Shown: positions 46,011 to 58,909, numbered from the stretch's first letter. The stretch is DNA of 64,000 nucleotides from Kryptolebias marmoratus (GCF_001649575.2 NC_051439.1:11815382-11879381); one strand, 5' to 3'. Notes: a model not told the origin generated them from the sequence alone. Numbers and translations: made by a program.

Positions 46011-47639
46011 GTTGACACAAACTTTTGTAAATGGAAAAAAAAAGAAAAAAATAATAATTTGAACTTTAAAACATATGATGTGAAAATCACAGAATTCTGC
46101 ATTCTGCAAAAAGATCTTTTTATCCAAATTTCCAATGGTTTTTGCCATTTGTTTTCTGAGGAGAAATATTCAATATTAAATAATTGTGAGTGTTAAAAGC
46201 ATGTAAGCCTCTAGCATTAGCAGTTAATTTGAAGATGGAACAAAAATTGAGTGTTTTAAATTAATGCCATGACATTTAAGTGCTATTTAGGTGTGAATGG
46301 GCATCTGTTTTATTAAATGAACATGGAAATATCAAAGTCTGACCTTCACAACTAATGTTTGTTGATACAGTACAAATAAAGAAAATTTCTAAAGAGTTTG
46401 GTGGAATTGGGCAAGACGAGTGTGAACTCCAACATTTTTCAGAGTCAGATTGTGTTTAAATGGAGGAAATGAAAAATAGCTTGGATGTCACCTATTAAAG
46501 ACATTATTTAAAACCTCTGTAACACTAATGTCAATTTACCATTATCAAGAATAATGATGTCCATAATAGAGGTGGAACGAGAAAGCCACAGAATCTATTA
46601 CTGATGTTTTAGGTCATATTTATTCAAGAACAAAGACAATTCTTGACTTTACAAACTTTCAAGCACCAATTTATGTTGTTAGTTAATTTTCTGACATATT
46701 TGAGAACTGGCAGATGGTGTTTCACTACTTTCACAGGTGACAAATTTACTTTTTGTACAGACAGCATTTATCAGTAATTATGAGGAAGACTTGGTATACT
46801 GTTAAATGGACTTTTGCCTGTTTCTTATGTCAGTTTCACAAACTTTTTTCTACAGTTGTAATAAAATCAAATTATTAGTTAAAATTTGTGCTAAACACAA
46901 ATGAATGTGCCATTAAATGCATTCATTGAAAACTATGAAATCAAACATAAAAAGTTTGAAAGAGTTTACTTCATTGTTTTTCTTGATATATTGATTTGCA
47001 ATTCTAAAATGTGGGTACACATTCAATGTAATCAAAGCACTTGTACCTTCATGCTGTACTCAACAAACCTGAGCATAAACTGTGTGGATATGGTTCTTTC
47101 TGACTGATTTTTATGACATTGCAATGAGTACCTTTAAAACTTCACGTATAACTTTATTAGTAATGATAAAAGGAGCAAAGACTTAAGTAATATGTCTTCC
47201 CAGTATATTTAGGTATACCCAGTTATTTCTCTAGAAAGAATGTAATTTTCCTGTAAAAGCCACAAAGGTGTTTACATGTTGGAAGAACTACTTTTTTTTA
47301 AAACCAATATTTTAAATAACAAACTGTTCTACCACCATTCACTAACAGTTCACAACTCAGTTTGTTCAAAACATTTTGTTTTAAAGTGCATGATGGGCAT
47401 TTCTTCCTCGCATTTTACTAAAACTGAAGTTTTGCTTTGCCAGCAAAAACAAACTCTACTATTGTCTTCACCTGTTTGAGCAGATTTGAGTCTTTTTAGG
47501 TCTGTAAATGCTCTTGATATAATCTGCAGATGAATAAATCTCTGAACTGCTGAAAGTAAAGACTATATTTCAAAAGGGACGCAATAAACCTGAACAACAT
47601 TTTCCCAGAACGTTTTCTACAGAGTTGTTTTTCTTTCTT
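46011..47639. other. AT-rich non-coding sequence
   Basis: Among the most AT-rich parts of the window. ORFs of 67-68 codons are products of AT bias. No repeat family recognised. Confidence 0.5.
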
Positions 47640-48350
47640 TTTTGGTTTTTGGCAAGATATACTTTAGCGAGTTGATGTAATCAGAGAACGAAGTGAAGCT
47701 GGTATATTTGCTGAATTTGAGGTTGCTGAGAAGAGATATGCGTTGAGTGGAACCCCAGGTAGAGCTCCACTCATTATGGATCGATCCCTCCGTCTCCTGT
47801 GTCAAGTCCTCTGCAGGCCTGATTGAAGTGTTTTCACCCAAACTATACAAAAAGAAAACATTTCCCTGCCTCCTATTGATTTCAAAATGTCAAAACCCCA
47901 AACCTTGAGAGGAGCAGAACACACTCCAAAAGGCTTAATGGTTGCCAAATGAAAGCTGCTGGGAAAGTTTTTACCCAGTTTATTCTCTCTGTAATAACTT
48001 GCCTTTGTCTCACTCATCAGAATGGATTTTCCGAGGGAAGAGCTAGGTGAAGCGCATCACCCAGCCGTAACGAAGCAGAAACTTTCAGTTAGACTACCAT
48101 CCTGACTGGTTCTTTGAGGATTAGGCCGGTTGGGGAATGTTGCGAATTAATCCAGAGCATAAGACCTCACACTGAAGCCTCACGCTGGATTAGTATTAGC
48201 TTTTGTTTGATTCAATGTGAATTAAGCAACATAATCCACCTGGTGTCAGACACAATAAAAACACACCAACTGGCACAGAAACAAGATTAGGCTTATGGAG
48301 GAGAACAGCCGGCCTGACTGCCATCAGTCAGTTATTCTGGAACTCAGTTC
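47640..48350. promoter_or_regulatory. Candidate conserved non-coding cluster
   Basis: About 700 bp of complex DNA after an AT-rich stretch. It includes 'GAGCTCCACTCATTATGG' near 47762, 'GCGAATTAATCCAGAGC' near 48142 and 'GCTGGATTAGTATTAGC' near 48184 (GGATTA words, OTX/bicoid-type cores). Minus ORFs (77 and 71 codons) are unrecognisable. Confidence 0.42.
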
Positions 48351-50260
48351 AATCAAATTATATAAATATCCTCATCCTTATCATACATGCTTTTTGCCAT
48401 CTAAGGAATTATAAAACATTTATTCCCAGCTGTGCAGTGCTGCCTGTACGTAGATTATCTGGAAGTGTTTACTGCTGTTTATTTCATGGCAGTGCTTTGT
48501 AATATTTTTATTTAAATATGTTCTACAGACTATTAGTTATGTTGTTATCAGACTTCACCCTCACATTTTGCAAATCTCTTTTTCTCTTGTTTCATTAATT
48601 TTACAAAAACCTAAATTTGGATGGGGTTGTTTCCTGTTCTGCCCTGCAGAAATAGATTGGCTGCTGTTGCATAGCAGTAGCTGTGTCATCATTCCTCTGG
48701 CTGAGGATCAGATCTTGCAGCAGAGGAGGCAGACATGCTGGGAGCACCTGCTGGGTTCCCTGCCTCTGCTTCGATCTCTCCACCCTCCTCCCTCCCGCCT
48801 AGCGTCTGAATCTGTCACTGCCTTTTCTTTCATCTGCGTCTAATGCCTCCTCGTTGTTTTCTACCTCTTCCTCTCAGTTTTGGCGTCTCTCCTTTATCTG
48901 TCTTTTCCTGCTTCCTTCCAGTCCTTCTCTGCCCAGTCACATGTGGTACAAAGAGTAGTCTTCTGCTGGTCTGCCTTACGCACAGTAATGTACCAAATCT
49001 GTGAAACGCAGGAGGAAGCAACAATGACACTGATGGCCTGCCATGTATCGCCAAAAGATATGTTTAAGCTCTTTGTTTTTGCAGTAAAAGCAAATATCCA
49101 CTGTGCTGGAATTCCTTGCAATTTCTCATGTATACAAACAACAAAATGAAAAAAGGGCTTACAAATATATGTAAATTTACTTTAGTCAGACTCATAAAAA
49201 AAATATATTTTGTAGTAAAGCAAAAATTTATACAACCTTTCTTCATATCCCTAAATAATACCCATTGAGATGCATATAAACAACTGTCACCAGAGACAGC
49301 AGAAGGAAATTTCTGTGTTGAACAAACAGGCATCAAGGTTCTTCCTTCCTTAAATAAAACTTGTTTAAATGTTTCCACATCAGTGGAAGCATAAATTGTG
49401 ATAATCTTATTTATAAAGCTATAAAATCCTCTTTAAAAAGAAAAGGTAAAGATGGATTTCATCATTATGGACACATTTATGCATCAACATATAGTGATTG
49501 TGGGTTTTATCTGTTTTTCATTTACATTTTGACAGTAAAATGACCACATTGTGAAAAAAAACACATTTGTCACTTCCTGGTTTGTTATAGGCAGTAACAG
49601 TGCTTGGTTAGGATTAGGAAAAAGTTATGGCTGAAAAAACCTCAACATTATAATTTGTGGCTTGCCTTGGTACAGATCAACAGAAGTCTGTTAAAAGAAT
49701 TTCACCTTGCAATGCTGCTTTTATCACTTTTTGTTCTTTCTCATGCAATATATCAGGATATTTTTATTAGACACCATTTAGACACTTCTTTCTGTCAAGT
49801 AAAATCATCATTATCTTTGTGTCTTCCTTCTGAGTTTAACAGAAAATCGGCAGCAAGTCCAGAAAATTCCTTCACTTGGTCAAGGGATAGTACAACTCCC
49901 ACATAACATCATATACAATTGTGCATTAATAAAAGCAAAAACAAGGGATTCGTGAGTAAATGTTTGAGTAGCTTGTGTTTATTCTTTACACAAAGCAATG
50001 CACAGAGCAACTGCTAGGTGTATTGTATATTTTCTGCTGTCAAACCAAAGATTTTATACCATCTTCTCAGTCCTTTTCCCTCAAGAGTGCAGCACATTAT
50101 ACCTCCAGCTCTGCTTTGAAGGATAGGTTTTATTCATGCGACCGCAAGAGGTCACTTGTCAGAAAGATGTTAGTGTATTGATTGTTTTCATGCTTTTGAG
50201 CAAATGCAAACCCAGAAATTCTTTTGAGGATGCAGAGAGAAAAGAAGCGTGTTTGTTTTT
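48351..50260. other. Non-coding spacer
   Basis: 48600-48860 contains a pyrimidine tract and CCCTGCAG|A at about 48643-48651, an acceptor-like site, and an unrecognised 91-codon ORF (48568-48843). 49140-50000 is AT-rich. No supported gene. Confidence 0.42.
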
Positions 50261-50770
50261 ATTAAATGATTGCAGCAGTCAAATAGTACTCGATAGCGAA
50301 TAGCTGAGTGAGGTGACTTTAATTTGCGGGGTCAAAGCCTCCAGCTGCAATTTCAATCTAGACTCAAAGCACTCAGACTGAGGCCTTTCAAAGTCCAATC
50401 ATTCAAGCTTGTAGTGTCAGCAGAATGACTGATACTTATTGCTGGTTTCACCATCATCGTGTTTAGACAAGCTCAATATATTATGCAGGATCCAATGTTG
50501 TGTGTGCGTGCAATATGGTCATACATGTTGTAGACAGGAAGTTGATGCATCAGTCACAAAGGGCACATGAAGGATGACTGGCTGTCTTCCTGCACGTTTC
50601 AAATGGAGAAAATGTCATGGATTTCCCAATTGATTACATGTTCTCACCTTTTGCTTGTAACTGCACAAGAGCCACGTCGAGCAATGTTTCTGGCTTGATC
50701 ATTCCATCTGTTTTCATCCATTATGAAGCATAAACCTAACCTCAATTTCAAGGATAAGAAACCACTGTGA
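50261..50770. promoter_or_regulatory. Candidate conserved non-coding region
   Basis: Complex sequence at 50261-50460 ('TGACTTTAATTTGCGGGG' near 50314, 'CCAGCTGCAATTTC' near 50341) and weaker to 50760. No ORF or repeats. Confidence 0.33.
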
Positions 50771-52930
50771 TGAAAAATTGACTGCACTGATAACACACCT
50801 ATTCAGATTGGTATTGTTCAATCTGAGCTCAAAGAAAGTTCAAGTTTTTTTTTTTTTTTACATTTCAGTGTCTATGCTTCACAAAGGTGGCCTGCCTACA
50901 GTGCTTAGATTTGTTACGTCAAAAAAGGACATCTCTTTCAGTGTGCTAGACTAGACTCCTTGATGTCTGAGACTTTCATGATGATAGAAGATGAAAGTGA
51001 AGGAAAATGTCTGCAAAATGCTAATACCGTCTGCAGTCTGCTTGTCATACAGAGGGAGACACTTATAAAAGAGACCATCAGCAACAACAACAAAACTGCA
51101 TTTTCCAAAGTGGACCATTGCGCAAATAAGTGGAAACACATTAAAATTCTTAGTGGTCAGTCAGTCACTTGATCAGTCAGCATGCTCCCCCCACCCCCGT
51201 CTCATAGAGTGCACTTGGGGCTAGATAATGTCAGCCACAACATCATTCCCTGACCCGTTCTGTATGTTCTCTGGAGTCAGGCAAGTTGCCAGAAGCTTTC
51301 AAGGCTGGTGGAACAAAATGTCTCAGTAGGTCTTGTTTTATTCCCCTCAAGTAGCATTCAACACCTCCCCATCACATTTGCTCAGACAACCTCCCATTAC
51401 CATACGATTCAAATCTAACATCGTCTTTCATTCCATGCAAAAGGGCACCCAGAAACAGGTAATTATTTTCTCGCTCTCCCTCCCTGAGATCAAAGCCCAA
51501 ACAGGAGTGATTACAGAGAGTTAGGTTGTCTTTGAAGACACTTCGATTCCTTTTTCTTTTTCTTTGGTTACGGTATAAACAGGGCTGAGAGACGCCACGG
51601 CTTTAGCGTCTCCTCAGCAGGTGGGCGCTTGCAGAGTGGCAGGTGTTCCTCTGTTTACAGGCGGCCGCTGCAACCATGGCATACTTTAACCCTGACCCGT
51701 TCCAGCATATCAGATAGTACTTTTTCTTCAGTCCACACACCTCATTTCCTTTGTCCGCTGTCATAAAAAAAAGCCTTCAGGCTCAACTGCTTATTCTTCT
51801 CTCCTTAGGGCCTGCCAGTAAAACTAGTTTTACATGATGTGTTTTTTAGTTTGTGGGGATAGACATGGCAAGGAGATATGTACTGATTGCAATGTTTACA
51901 AAAAGGAAGGATAAAGTTTAAGAAGACACTGGGAGAGAAGCCTTGCTCAGGGTATATACACATTAGGATTACCAAGCCCTCCTGTAGATTTCCTTTTAAT
52001 TTGGCAGTCCAAACATCTTAATTTGAGCAGAGCTTTGCCCTTTCTCCAGCTGTATATTTACACTAAATGGCTGACTGAGTTACAGTAAAAAAGAGAATCA
52101 ATCCCACTTCTGTCTCATACTCTCTGTTGCTGTTAGGTGGAGTGTAAACTGTTTTTCTCATCTGAAGGCAAAGATCCTCCAGCAAAGCTAAGTCAAGCCT
52201 TTTTAAGTCTTTACAGCTGTGGAAGCTATAGTAACAACAATAATGCAGGGTAACAAATGCTTTCTGATCTTAAATTATAAGAGATTTGGTTACAAGTTTT
52301 ATGAATGCCTATATGCATTTAATAATAAATACATAGCTGTAGACAACTATTATGGATAATTTTTAATGCATTGGGTGTTGTGATCCTGGTGTGTCTTTTG
52401 TGTCAGCCAGATACTGTAGACGCATGTTAGTGTGTAAGTCCTTCACATAACAAAATCACATTTCTTGACAGGAACAAGCTTGAGCATCTTCATTCTGGAT
52501 TTCCTGAGATGTAGGAATCTACTCGCTACTGAGGGGTTTCATGTTATGTGTCTTGTATGGTCCTGTTTTTTTTATCTGATATGTTGATGTTGTAATCTGA
52601 CATTCAGTGAATTTGAATGCTTCACGCTACACCTTTACCAAATGCCTGTGAGCTGCCATACAAGCTGCTGTTCTTTGGCATGAGTATAACAAGGTTTTGT
52701 TCTTTGTGATAGTGTAAGGTGAGCAAAAGCAAAGCTTTCTATTATCTGTAGTGTTTCCCAAAGTGCATGCAGTGTCAGAGCTCAGATATTGCCACAGTGT
52801 TGCTAAATACATTGGAATTTATGACAGAACAAGGCACGGGTTAAATACAGTTGATGTTATAAAAAGAAATGAAGCATGAAGCTTCAAGGACTTCTAAGAT
52901 TTAGTTTGTTGAAAAATTTTCAATGTGACT
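50771..52930. other. Non-coding spacer
   Basis: A T run lies near 50846-50860. 51180-51700 is moderately complex with a NotI-type GCGGCCGC at 51661-51668. 52130-52900 is AT-rich. ORFs (67, 70, 63, 61 codons) are unrecognisable. Confidence 0.42.
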
Positions 52931-52935
52931 TTATA

Positions 52936-52982
52936 ATAATAATAATAATAATAATAATTCTTATTATTATTATTATTATTAT
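52936..52982. repeat. Palindromic (AAT)n/(TTA)n microsatellite
   Basis: (ATA)n at 52936-52957 faces (TTA)n at 52961-52982 across a 3-nt loop, giving a 22-bp perfect inverted repeat. It could extrude as a hairpin or cruciform. Confidence 0.9.
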
Positions 52983-53539
52983 CATCCTCCATTATCAGTC
53001 AGGATTCACACTTCACACACAATTTTCCTTTTTTTCTGTAGAATTTCTGCAATCATACTATTTCTGTATACTTTGTGCTATTTTAACCATTCATATATCG
53101 AAACATTTAGCTCCAGTAGGAATGGTGTGTACTGACTTTCGTTTTGGCAACTTTCATACTTTCCAAAAAAATAATTACGAGATATTTTGAGATCTGTTCA
53201 GTTCCATCAAAACCACTGTTCTCCTTGAAATCTGCTTCAGTATATTTACTTTGTTTTTTGTCTTCTTGTGGTACTTTTAGCTTTTAACTACAATTTTGCT
53301 CATTTTAGTGTCTGTTTAGTTCAATTTTGCTCGTTTTTCTGATTTTAGTTTTAACATCTGTCTTGCTCATTGCAGCAACTGTTCTGCCTGTTTTCACTTT
53401 AACAACTCAGGTTTAGCTTATTCAGCAAAGTCACTCAGCTCTCACCATTCTCTCAGAAAATGCAACCATTCTCGTTCCACTTTGGTTCACTGCTTTTCAG
53501 GGAGCCCTACAGGCACAGCGTTATCCACAATTTTCCAGG
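52983..53539. other. AT-rich spacer
   Basis: T-rich sequence with recurring 'TTTTAG' and 'CTCATTTTAG'-like words at 53270-53420. No gene. Confidence 0.45.
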
Positions 53540-54270
53540 TAGATCTCGAGGCCACTCACCACCTCCTTTCTGATAACGCTTCAGGAGTACTGGCTCACAT
53601 CAGCTGAGCGCAGAAAGGCCTGTCACAGGAAGAACAAGGCGCTAACCATTAGTGAATTTACGTCAGCCCGAGCACAGGGGTCAGAGTGGTCAGACGGACC
53701 ACCCATGATCATCAAGGACAAAGACACACGGGAGGCAAAAGGAGAGGAAAAAGAGGGAATGAGCAAAAAAAAAAAGGGGAGAGCGAATATGAGCTTGGCT
53801 ATCTCCTTTCAGACAGTCTTACTGAAATGTGCTGAGATGACACAACCTTTTACATATGGTGTGTGCACTTAGTTGTGAAGCCACACGTACTGTCAGCACC
53901 GTTAAGCTATTGGTCCTCATTACAAATGTGAGGCTTCGTCTATGAGGCTTACGTGGAAGCTCTTGCGCGTCCTTAAGTGCCCGTCCACATCAAGCAGAGC
54001 TATTCCACTAAGGTGTGGGTTGATTGTTCTCCTTGCAAAGCGATGACAGCATCCAGTCTGTTGCTCTTGCACTAAACTAACAGCGCAGGCATACTTTCAG
54101 CTTCGTATTTTTCAAGAACCACTGTTTGGGTTATTTGGGTCGTCGTGACATGACAGAGTAATTGGTTTGCACAGATCACTCCCTGTATTTGACAACCTGC
54201 CCCATTTACTGTCTGAGCACTGCAGTGAAGCTGCTTATAAATCTTTCACTGACTTGATTAATTGTCTCAA
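53540..54270. promoter_or_regulatory. Candidate conserved non-coding region
   Basis: Complex GC-moderate DNA ('CACATCAGCTGAGCGCAG' near 53596, 'GTGAATTTACGTCAGCCCG' near 53652), interrupted by an A run at 53766-53775. 53930-54080 also complex. No ORF of note. Confidence 0.32.
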
Positions 54271-54699
54271 AAAAGTGCTTCTTTGCCAGGTACATAAATA
54301 ATGAGAGAAGTGATGATTTTTGTTGTTTCCTAGACAGTGTGTTGACCTGCCAAGAGGTCAACTGTGAAAAACTAAAATGCTTGTCAGAAAGGTTTATTTG
54401 TTTTGTTTGTTTGTTTTTTTGCACGTTTATTGGTGAAGATTTTTCAGTTTTTTCTACTTTTAATAAAAAAATATACTTTTAGGAAACTCTTTTGTCACAT
54501 TTTTTGGTCCGTCTGATGGAAGAGGAGCAAGAATACATCTATGTTAAACTGTGACTTTTCTGGAAAAATCACCTTTGTTTTTTTTATTGTGACACAAATT
54601 TTCAGTAAATGGTTCAGATTTTTATGAAGTGGCATTTTGTGGAAAGATCATAAATTTCTTACCTGTTGTTGTAGCTCTTTGAAAAACCTCCATTTAAAG
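54271..54699. other. AT-rich spacer
   Basis: T-rich ((TTTG)n near 54399-54416) with a 72-codon minus ORF that is unrecognisable. Confidence 0.48.
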
Positions 54700-54995
54700 A
54701 AACTGTTTAATTCTGAGCTACTGGCTAGTCTGAATAGGGCAAAGACCAAAGTGGATTACAGCCATCTTGAAACAACTCCAATCTCAACCATTTCAGAGCA
54801 GCTCAAGAAAACAGTACTTCTCAAACCTTTACACAACCATCAATTTTGCATCACAAAATTATTCTAGGATGGCAGCAGTCCACTTTGGTCTTGGCTGTGT
54901 GTGACCTAAAAAAGAAGAAACTCTAGGGCTCTAAACTGAGATTGTTTGATGAGCCGTCTACAACAGGTAAGATATTAACTGCTCATAACCTTTCT
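54700..54995 (+). mobile_element. Repeat A copy 3 (internally short, clear inverted ends)
   Basis: Left arm 'AAAGACCAAAGTGGATTAC' (from about 54741) with GCCATCTTGAA following. The right arm near 54868-54893 is 'GATGGCAGCAGTCCACTTTG' then GTCTTGG, its imperfect reverse complement. The arms are separated by about 100 bp. Right-flank sequence includes CAG|GTAAGATATTA at 54964-54977, shared with the 62-kb copy. The 76-codon ORF 54637-54867 is inside the repeat and not a gene. Confidence 0.75.
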
Positions 54996-56041
54996 AATGA
55001 AATCTTAATTTTAAAAGATGCAAACTAGCCCTTTAGGGTTTAAAAGAAGGTGACCCTGAGCTGCCTCCTAGTCTGATACCAGCAGGGGGCAGAGGTGAGC
55101 GTTGTTGTTGTTTTTTTCTTTTTTTTCTTTCTTTTCTTTTCTTTGTAGTTTTGTTCTTTCTCTTCTCCCACTTTAATGACATCAGAAGAGACAGAATCTC
55201 ACTGCTGGAGAGCATACCCAACAGAAAGGCTTTCCCTCACATCATACAGTGTCTCCTTGGGTATTACAGCTCAATATTAGGTGTTCTGTTTGGCCTGGCT
55301 GGGTTTTAATAAAACCTGACAAGGATTTATCACCTGTTCATGACTCTGTGTGCTGCCACTCTGTGAGATGGAGGTTGTGCAGGCAGAGAGGGGAGCTCTG
55401 GCAAGCAGCAGTCATATTCACCTCATATTAATGTGTTTGCAAGAACACTGAACTTGCCTGGAGGAACAAGGCAATGAGGCTGGCTGATGAAGTGAATACA
55501 TTAAGGAGAAGGCCATCACTTTCTTCCAGTGAAGCTGTTTTTGTCTGCACATCCTTCAAAATTCTTCTGATTGAGACACATTCAATTTGCATGCATATTA
55601 CTACTACTCATCATATGCTGATATGACAAGAAAAAAAAACACATTAAAAGTTTATTAAAACAATAACTAACACTTTTAACAGCGGTGGTTGCACATGCAC
55701 CTGTGGATATGTAGGACAGGTGTATAAATAACGCTGAATCTACCCGTCGACAATGGCTGTCTCGCATCAAAACACCCTCTGGAGAGGTTTCATTATCCTC
55801 TTTCCATCTACCCCCCTCTATTTTTCATCATTCTCTCTCCCTCCTCCTGCTCTATCATACCTCGCTCCACTCCATCGTTGTTTCTGTGTGTGCTACTCAC
55901 CAGGCATCCCCATTGAGGACTTCCTCAGCATGGTTGCTAGGTGATGGCCCCCTGATTAACGAAGGAGCAAGAGGGGAAGAAAAGCAGGGAGTCTGCATGT
56001 GTGTGTGTGTCTTTCTCGGCAGTTATCACTAATTGACAGCT
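54996..56041. other. Non-coding spacer
   Basis: Includes a T/C simple tract ((TTTTC)n) at about 55108-55145, complex DNA at 55230-55560, A run near 55632-55640, and pyrimidine-rich 55800-55880. (GT)n at 55997-56010. No gene. Confidence 0.45.
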
Positions 56042-56430
56042 GCCGGCCCTCAGGGCTGTATTCTAACCCTGCGCCCCCTGTATAATCGGAGGGCAGGGCT
56101 CTGTCGCTCGGCTCCCCCTTAGGAGAGTGCGAAGGTTGATGAAAAGGAGGGGGCCAGCGCTGCGTTGGCTCCGGCCTATCGTTGGGCCAACACGCTGCGA
56201 GACTTGTTTGGATAAGCAAAAAGATGTGGGATGGGGAGGGGCAAGGGCAACGTGGAGAGGGACGAATGAGGTGAGAGGTTGAAAATGAGATGGCAAGTGA
56301 GAGATAGGAGAAGCAAATCGGGAGGGCAACAAGGGGCAACAATGTCAGATTGGAGAGGGAAAAGAAAATACGACAGAGTGGAAAAGAGGGGAGCGCAGAA
56401 GGTGAGGGCACGTCTGAGGGAAGTGGTCCC
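56042..56430. promoter_or_regulatory. CpG-dense block followed by purine tract
   Basis: Twelve CpGs by direct count in 56042-56200, then a long A/G-biased tract (56220-56410). The longest ORF in the window (179 codons, minus, 55956-56495) spans both, but its Ser/Pro/Leu-rich translation follows from the purine bias and has no known domain. The CpG-dense part could be regulatory. Confidence 0.35.
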
Positions 56431-56756
56431 CAGCTTTTCCACAATGCCAGCCTGCCTGCCGAACACCATCTGGAAGTATTCTCAACATTGGCCAACCCCG
56501 CCTCACTCCAACTAGTGCAATTTGATTATTCAGCTCCCCCCCCCATCCTTCCCCTTTGCAATATAACTCAAATTAAAATGAGATTATTGTGATCAAATTT
56601 CAAGCTCTGAGGCTGATAATGAGTTAGGGGCACATGTGATTGTGGCTGTATATGAGGTCTGTGTGATATACACTGCAAATGTTTGCCAACTTTGGTCTCA
56701 AGTTTGCTTTAGTCTGGAAAGGCTTTTAAATATTTGCTCGGGGTGCTTTGAGTCAG
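56431..56756. promoter_or_regulatory. Candidate conserved non-coding element
   Basis: Contains 'GCAATTTGATTATTCAGC' near 56517 and 'ATGAGATTATTGTGATC' near 56578, separated by a C run at about 56537-56544. AT-rich homeodomain-type word density. Texture-based. Confidence 0.36.
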
Positions 56757-56777
56757 AAAAAAAAAAAAAAAAAAAAA
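56757..56777. repeat. Poly-A tract
   Basis: A run of 21 As. No retroelement body recognised upstream. Confidence 0.95.
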
Positions 56778-56829
56778 CTGTCAAAACTAGAATTGGAATA
56801 TCTCAAACTACCCTCATACAAAATCATCA

Positions 56830-57240
56830 GTGATTATTAAACAAAGGCTTTTATAAAATAAGCATTTAACATTTATTCACTCGCGCTATATTCACTCTCT
56901 TATCATTATTTCTTTGAAAGCTGGATCAAATCAGTAGCAGTTTTTCATTATGCTGCAGTTATTAGAAACAGGCAGCAGAAATCAAACAAGATGTCTGTGT
57001 GCGGCACAAATTTAAATGAGTTTCTTCCTCTTCAGAGGGAAGCAATTAAAACAGCCTTGTCAAACAACTGCTTTTAAATGTATAGTGTGACGTGTATGCA
57101 GCAGTACATCATCACAGATCCCAAATAATTAATGTAAAGCTTTTGATTCATGTATTCCACTCTCATCACAGCTTCTCTTGTGAAAATGCTTAAGCACCCC
57201 AGACAGTTAGAATCTAATTGATGAAAAAAAAAAAGATCTG
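56830..57240. promoter_or_regulatory. Candidate conserved non-coding element
   Basis: About 400 bp of complex AT-moderate DNA ('CATTATGCTGCAGTTATTAG' near 56948, 'CAAATAATTAATGTAAAGC' near 57122). Free of repeats until an A run at 57224-57234. Confidence 0.38.
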
Positions 57241-57569
57241 CTGACTCCTTTAACACAGAACATTGGACTGGTGTAGTGAAATTTAGAGAACATATATTTG
57301 AAATCTATGCATTTTATACAGTTAGAACTGTCATCTCCACTGTGTGTAATAAAAAGGACTGATTGTTTTCACAAGAAGCGTAACTAAATGGCTGTCTTTG
57401 AATTGTTTGTCTCACGATTTAGCAGAATTTCTTTCACTGTAATTATCTTTATACTACTGATATTATTTAAACATGTGCAAAAAGGATTATTCCCATGTTC
57501 CTTTGCCTGGACTGCTACAGTGAACCTCTCTCAGCTGCAGCCTGGAGCCCATCACATGCAGCCTGCCTT
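57241..57569. other. AT-rich spacer
   Basis: Nothing recognisable. The 67-codon ORF 57388-57591 has no domain. Confidence 0.45.
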
Positions 57570-57880
57570 TATGTCTTCATGCAGACTTTGACATTGCCAA
57601 GCAATCAATAGATCCTCAGCACCGCAATGCATCTCACCCTGATTATAATGAAGATAGCCAGTCATTTAAAATGCTAATGGACAATTTCACCTAATAGGAG
57701 ACATTCAGCCCAGCACTTCATTAAAATTTAGAGGTGGAAAAGTCTATTCCAATTAAGTTTCACCCTCCTTTTCCCCGCAGCGCCAAACCCATTAGGATTT
57801 TAAGAAATGTCAAAATGTCCCATCTAACAATCTTAACACTCCACACAGGAAACACGCTCAAAACTTAAGTGTGGCAGGGA
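57570..57880. promoter_or_regulatory. Candidate conserved non-coding element
   Basis: Complex sequence: 'GCCAAGCAATCAATAGATCC' near 57597, 'CACCCTGATTATAATGAAG' near 57636, 'CTTCATTAAAATTTAGAGG' near 57717. Several PBX/HOX-like TGATT/ATCAAT words. No ORF. Confidence 0.4.
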
Positions 57881-58909
57881 GGGTGTGTGGGGTGGATTGG
57901 TACTGAACAAAAGCACCATTTAGGAACATTAGAAGCATACGGATGAGGTCACCCACTGCATTTAAGTCACTGGGCACAACACAATTATATTCTCAGAATG
58001 CTTTCCTCAATTGTTGTTCCATTTTTAAAATCTGTCATTTAAAAAGCCATTACAATTATTAACTTTTATTTGTTTACTTTTTATAGGTTGAATGTAAGGA
58101 TTCTGCATTTAGGATAAAATAGTTTATCATATTTAGTAACTTGAAGCATAGAAGCTGTTTTTATTACAACTGAATATGTAGCTGCACTCACTACTAGGAA
58201 AGTGACAATTAATTAATCTGTACCAAAAAGTGGATGCACATGTGCACGATGCAGCTGAATGGTAGAACAGGTGTGTGCAGAAGTAGTTTTGGGACATTAT
58301 TTGGCAAGGTTGTGTATTGTTTTATTATTAGCATCACCTGTTGTTCAGGAGGAGAACTGCAACAGCACCAATATAAACCACTACAAACACACAAATTTGT
58401 GCTTCACTCTAGATTACTAATATTGAAGAAAGAAAATTAAAAAAGGTTATCTCAGGTTTTTATTATTTGTAATATAAGAAAATCCTTTCGCTGTTTACTG
58501 CTGATTTACTGAATAAGTGTTAAACACTTATAGCAGATTTTTAAAAATTTGCACTGAGCCTTATTTTTGTGTATTGTTTGTTATTTGTGTATCAGGTTTT
58601 ATGAAAGTGTATTGTAATCTTTCAACAAGACCTGTTTGTGCATTGCCATTCTTTGTTAAATAGTAAAAAATAGTTTTAATAACTGACACATAATCATTTT
58701 TATGCTTTGTATTGCATTGACTCTCTATTCTCTGTTGTGCAGCCTGGTTTTCATTTCCGGCATGTCCACAAACAACAGTTTCTAGTAAAATTTTTAGTTT
58801 CCAACTAAATGTTTATATTTAAAATACTATCTGAATAATTCTTTTAATTTGCATGTTTAATTCACTGTGATCTAATTTGTCTAAAAGACCATGGCACAAA
58901 TTAGACATA
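57881..58909. other. AT-rich non-coding sequence
   Basis: Includes a 9-bp palindrome (ATAAGTGTT-A-AACACTTAT near 58514-58532). No gene or named repeat. Confidence 0.48.

Noticed and set aside
48568..48843. 91-codon ORF with an acceptor-like CCCTGCAG inside
   Set aside because: The acceptor is followed by unrecognised sequence and no donor or partner exon was found. The opposite strand is also open.
49600..49660. Similarity to GGTTAGG-rich fish repeats
   Set aside because: Only one short GGTTAGGATTAGG-like word is present. Not enough for a repeat call.
55956..56495. 179-codon minus-strand ORF, the longest in the window
   Set aside because: Its Ser/Pro/Leu-rich translation is the complement of a long purine tract plus a CpG-rich block. 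Two other frames are also open there, and no domain or splice context is visible.
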